In this document: positions 63,331 through 64,000 of the stretch, in pieces
Layout of the letters: each line of letters opens with the position of its first letter
Numbering within the stretch: the stretch's first letter is position 1
NCBI RefSeq assembly: GCF_005887115.1
Contig: NZ_PNCJ01000028.1
Coordinates: 1-64,000 of the forward strand
From: Pseudoalteromonas rubra
GTDB taxonomy: Bacteria > Pseudomonadota > Gammaproteobacteria > Enterobacterales > Alteromonadaceae
Length of the DNA: 64,000 nt
Direction of reading: 5' to 3'
The notes under the pieces: generated by a model
The model's database searches: none
What the model saw: the letters and a program-made list of their open reading frames with translations, nothing else
Told to the model about the DNA's origin: nothing
Program-made: the position numbers and the translations under genes

Positions 63331-64000
63331 TTATTCCAGACGGAAGCTGCGTACCTGCTCATCCAAAGAGCGGGCAAGCTCGAGCAGGTTTTCACTGATC
63401 TGTTTGCTGCCATGGGCGTCAATTAATGACTGCTCAGCGTTGTCACGGATGGCCACCACACTTTGATTGATCTCCTCTGCAGCCAGATTCTGCTGCTCCG
63501 TCGCATCGGCAATTTGTACATTCAGCGCGTTGATTTCATGCATCTGATTCGAAATATCCTTAAGTGCCTGCGCTACCTGCTTGACTTGCATGGCGCGGTC
63601 ATCCGCTTCCTCACAAGACGCACTCATGGCACTGACTGTCTGGGCTGCTTCATTTTGCAGCTTGTCTATGGTGCGTTTGATTTCGTCGGTTGAATCATGC
63701 GTTCGGGTGGCCAGGGTGCGTACTTCGTCGGCAACCACAGCAAACCCGCGGCCTGCTTCACCGGCGCGAGCCGCTTCGATGGCGGCATTCAGTGCCAGCA
63801 AGTTTGTTTGTTCGGCAATGCTGCTGATCACTTCCAGTACCTTACCCACTTCCAGGGTTTGTGTCTGAAGTTGACTAACCTGCTCTGCCGCCTGGCGCAC
63901 ATCGCGTGCCAGTTGGTTAATGCTTTGCTCTGTACGTTCTGCCACAGCCATGCTTTGTTCGGCAAGGTGGTTACTGCTGTCAGATTTTTCAGACGCAAAG
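63331..64000 (-). CDS. Methyl-accepting chemotaxis protein, C-terminal part (cut by window end)
   Basis: The frame is open to the window edge, so the N-terminus with sensor and membrane parts is missing. The visible 223 residues are the signalling domain: the hairpin tip with VISSIAEQTNLLALNAAIEAARAGEAGRGFAVVADEVRTLA is the universal receptor signature that contacts CheA and CheW, flanked by coiled-coil methylation helices. There is no C-terminal CheR-tethering pentapeptide (it ends QVRSFRLE). The ligand cannot be told. Confidence 0.95.
   Translation of the reverse strand, partial: FASEKSDSSNHLAEQSMAVAERTEQSINQLARDVRQAAEQVSQLQTQTLEVGKVLEVISSIAEQTNLLALNAAIEAARAGEAGRGFAVVADEVRTLATRTHDSTDEIKRTIDKLQNEAAQTVSAMSASCEEADDRAMQVKQVAQALKDISNQMHEINALNVQIADATEQQNLAAEEINQSVVAIRDNAEQSLIDAHGSKQISENLLELARSLDEQVRSFRLE

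Overview
The window reads as chromosome of a marine gammaproteobacterium of the Alteromonadales, most likely Pseudoalteromonas. This inference rests on protein sequences, on the gene order around the origin (atp operon, parAB, rsmG, mnmG, oriC, mioC, mnmE, yidC, rnpA, rpmH, dnaA, dnaN, recF, gyrB, glyQS), and on the dispersed short repeats. No rRNA or tRNA gene was recognised. Most of the sequence is core housekeeping DNA.

Positions 1-9.9 kb are the main accessory region. They hold a peptide secretion locus on the minus strand: a C39-peptidase ABC exporter, an HlyD-type adaptor and a small SnoaL-like protein in a tight operon. At least three very short double-glycine-type leader peptides follow (the last is cut by the window edge), and a fourth possible one is translationally coupled to the start of the operon. 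Next to it lies a second peptide unit: two paralogous precursors of 50 and 48 aa that share an identical 11-residue core, followed by a secreted lipoyl-like adaptor protein. A membrane-bound winged-helix/beta-propeller regulator sits beside them. A further orphan precursor with the same leader type as the twins lies 36 kb away, at 42140-42301. None of these short genes is annotated by a usual length cut-off; together they are the least ordinary biology in the window.

Positions 9.9-24.3 kb carry the ATP synthase operon atpIBEFHAGDC, the partition genes parA and parB, rsmG, mnmG, a clear replication origin (18 GATC sites in about 320 bp, three tandem AT-rich 12/13-mers, four DnaA boxes), mioC and mnmE. 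Positions 24.3-28.4 kb are an insertion between mnmE and yidC: a CadC-like TPR regulator convergent with a three-gene redox operon (a DsbD-like membrane protein and two thioredoxin-fold proteins). Positions 28.6-41.5 kb carry yidC, yidD, rnpA, rpmH, a second GATC/DnaA-box-rich region, dnaA-dnaN-recF-gyrB with two parS sites inside recF, and glyQS.

Positions 41.5-64 kb hold a lipoprotein, the orphan precursor, tusA, fadBA, slt, pepQ, a YigZ-family gene, trkH, a PilZ protein, trkA-rsmB-fmt-def, a LysM protein, dprA-smg-(topA-like zinc finger)-tsaC-hemF, and the C-terminal part of a chemotaxis receptor that runs off the right edge. A MITE-like repeat occurs at 9627-9850 and 63129-63288, with a single end at 42012. 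A different short repeat array follows trkH.
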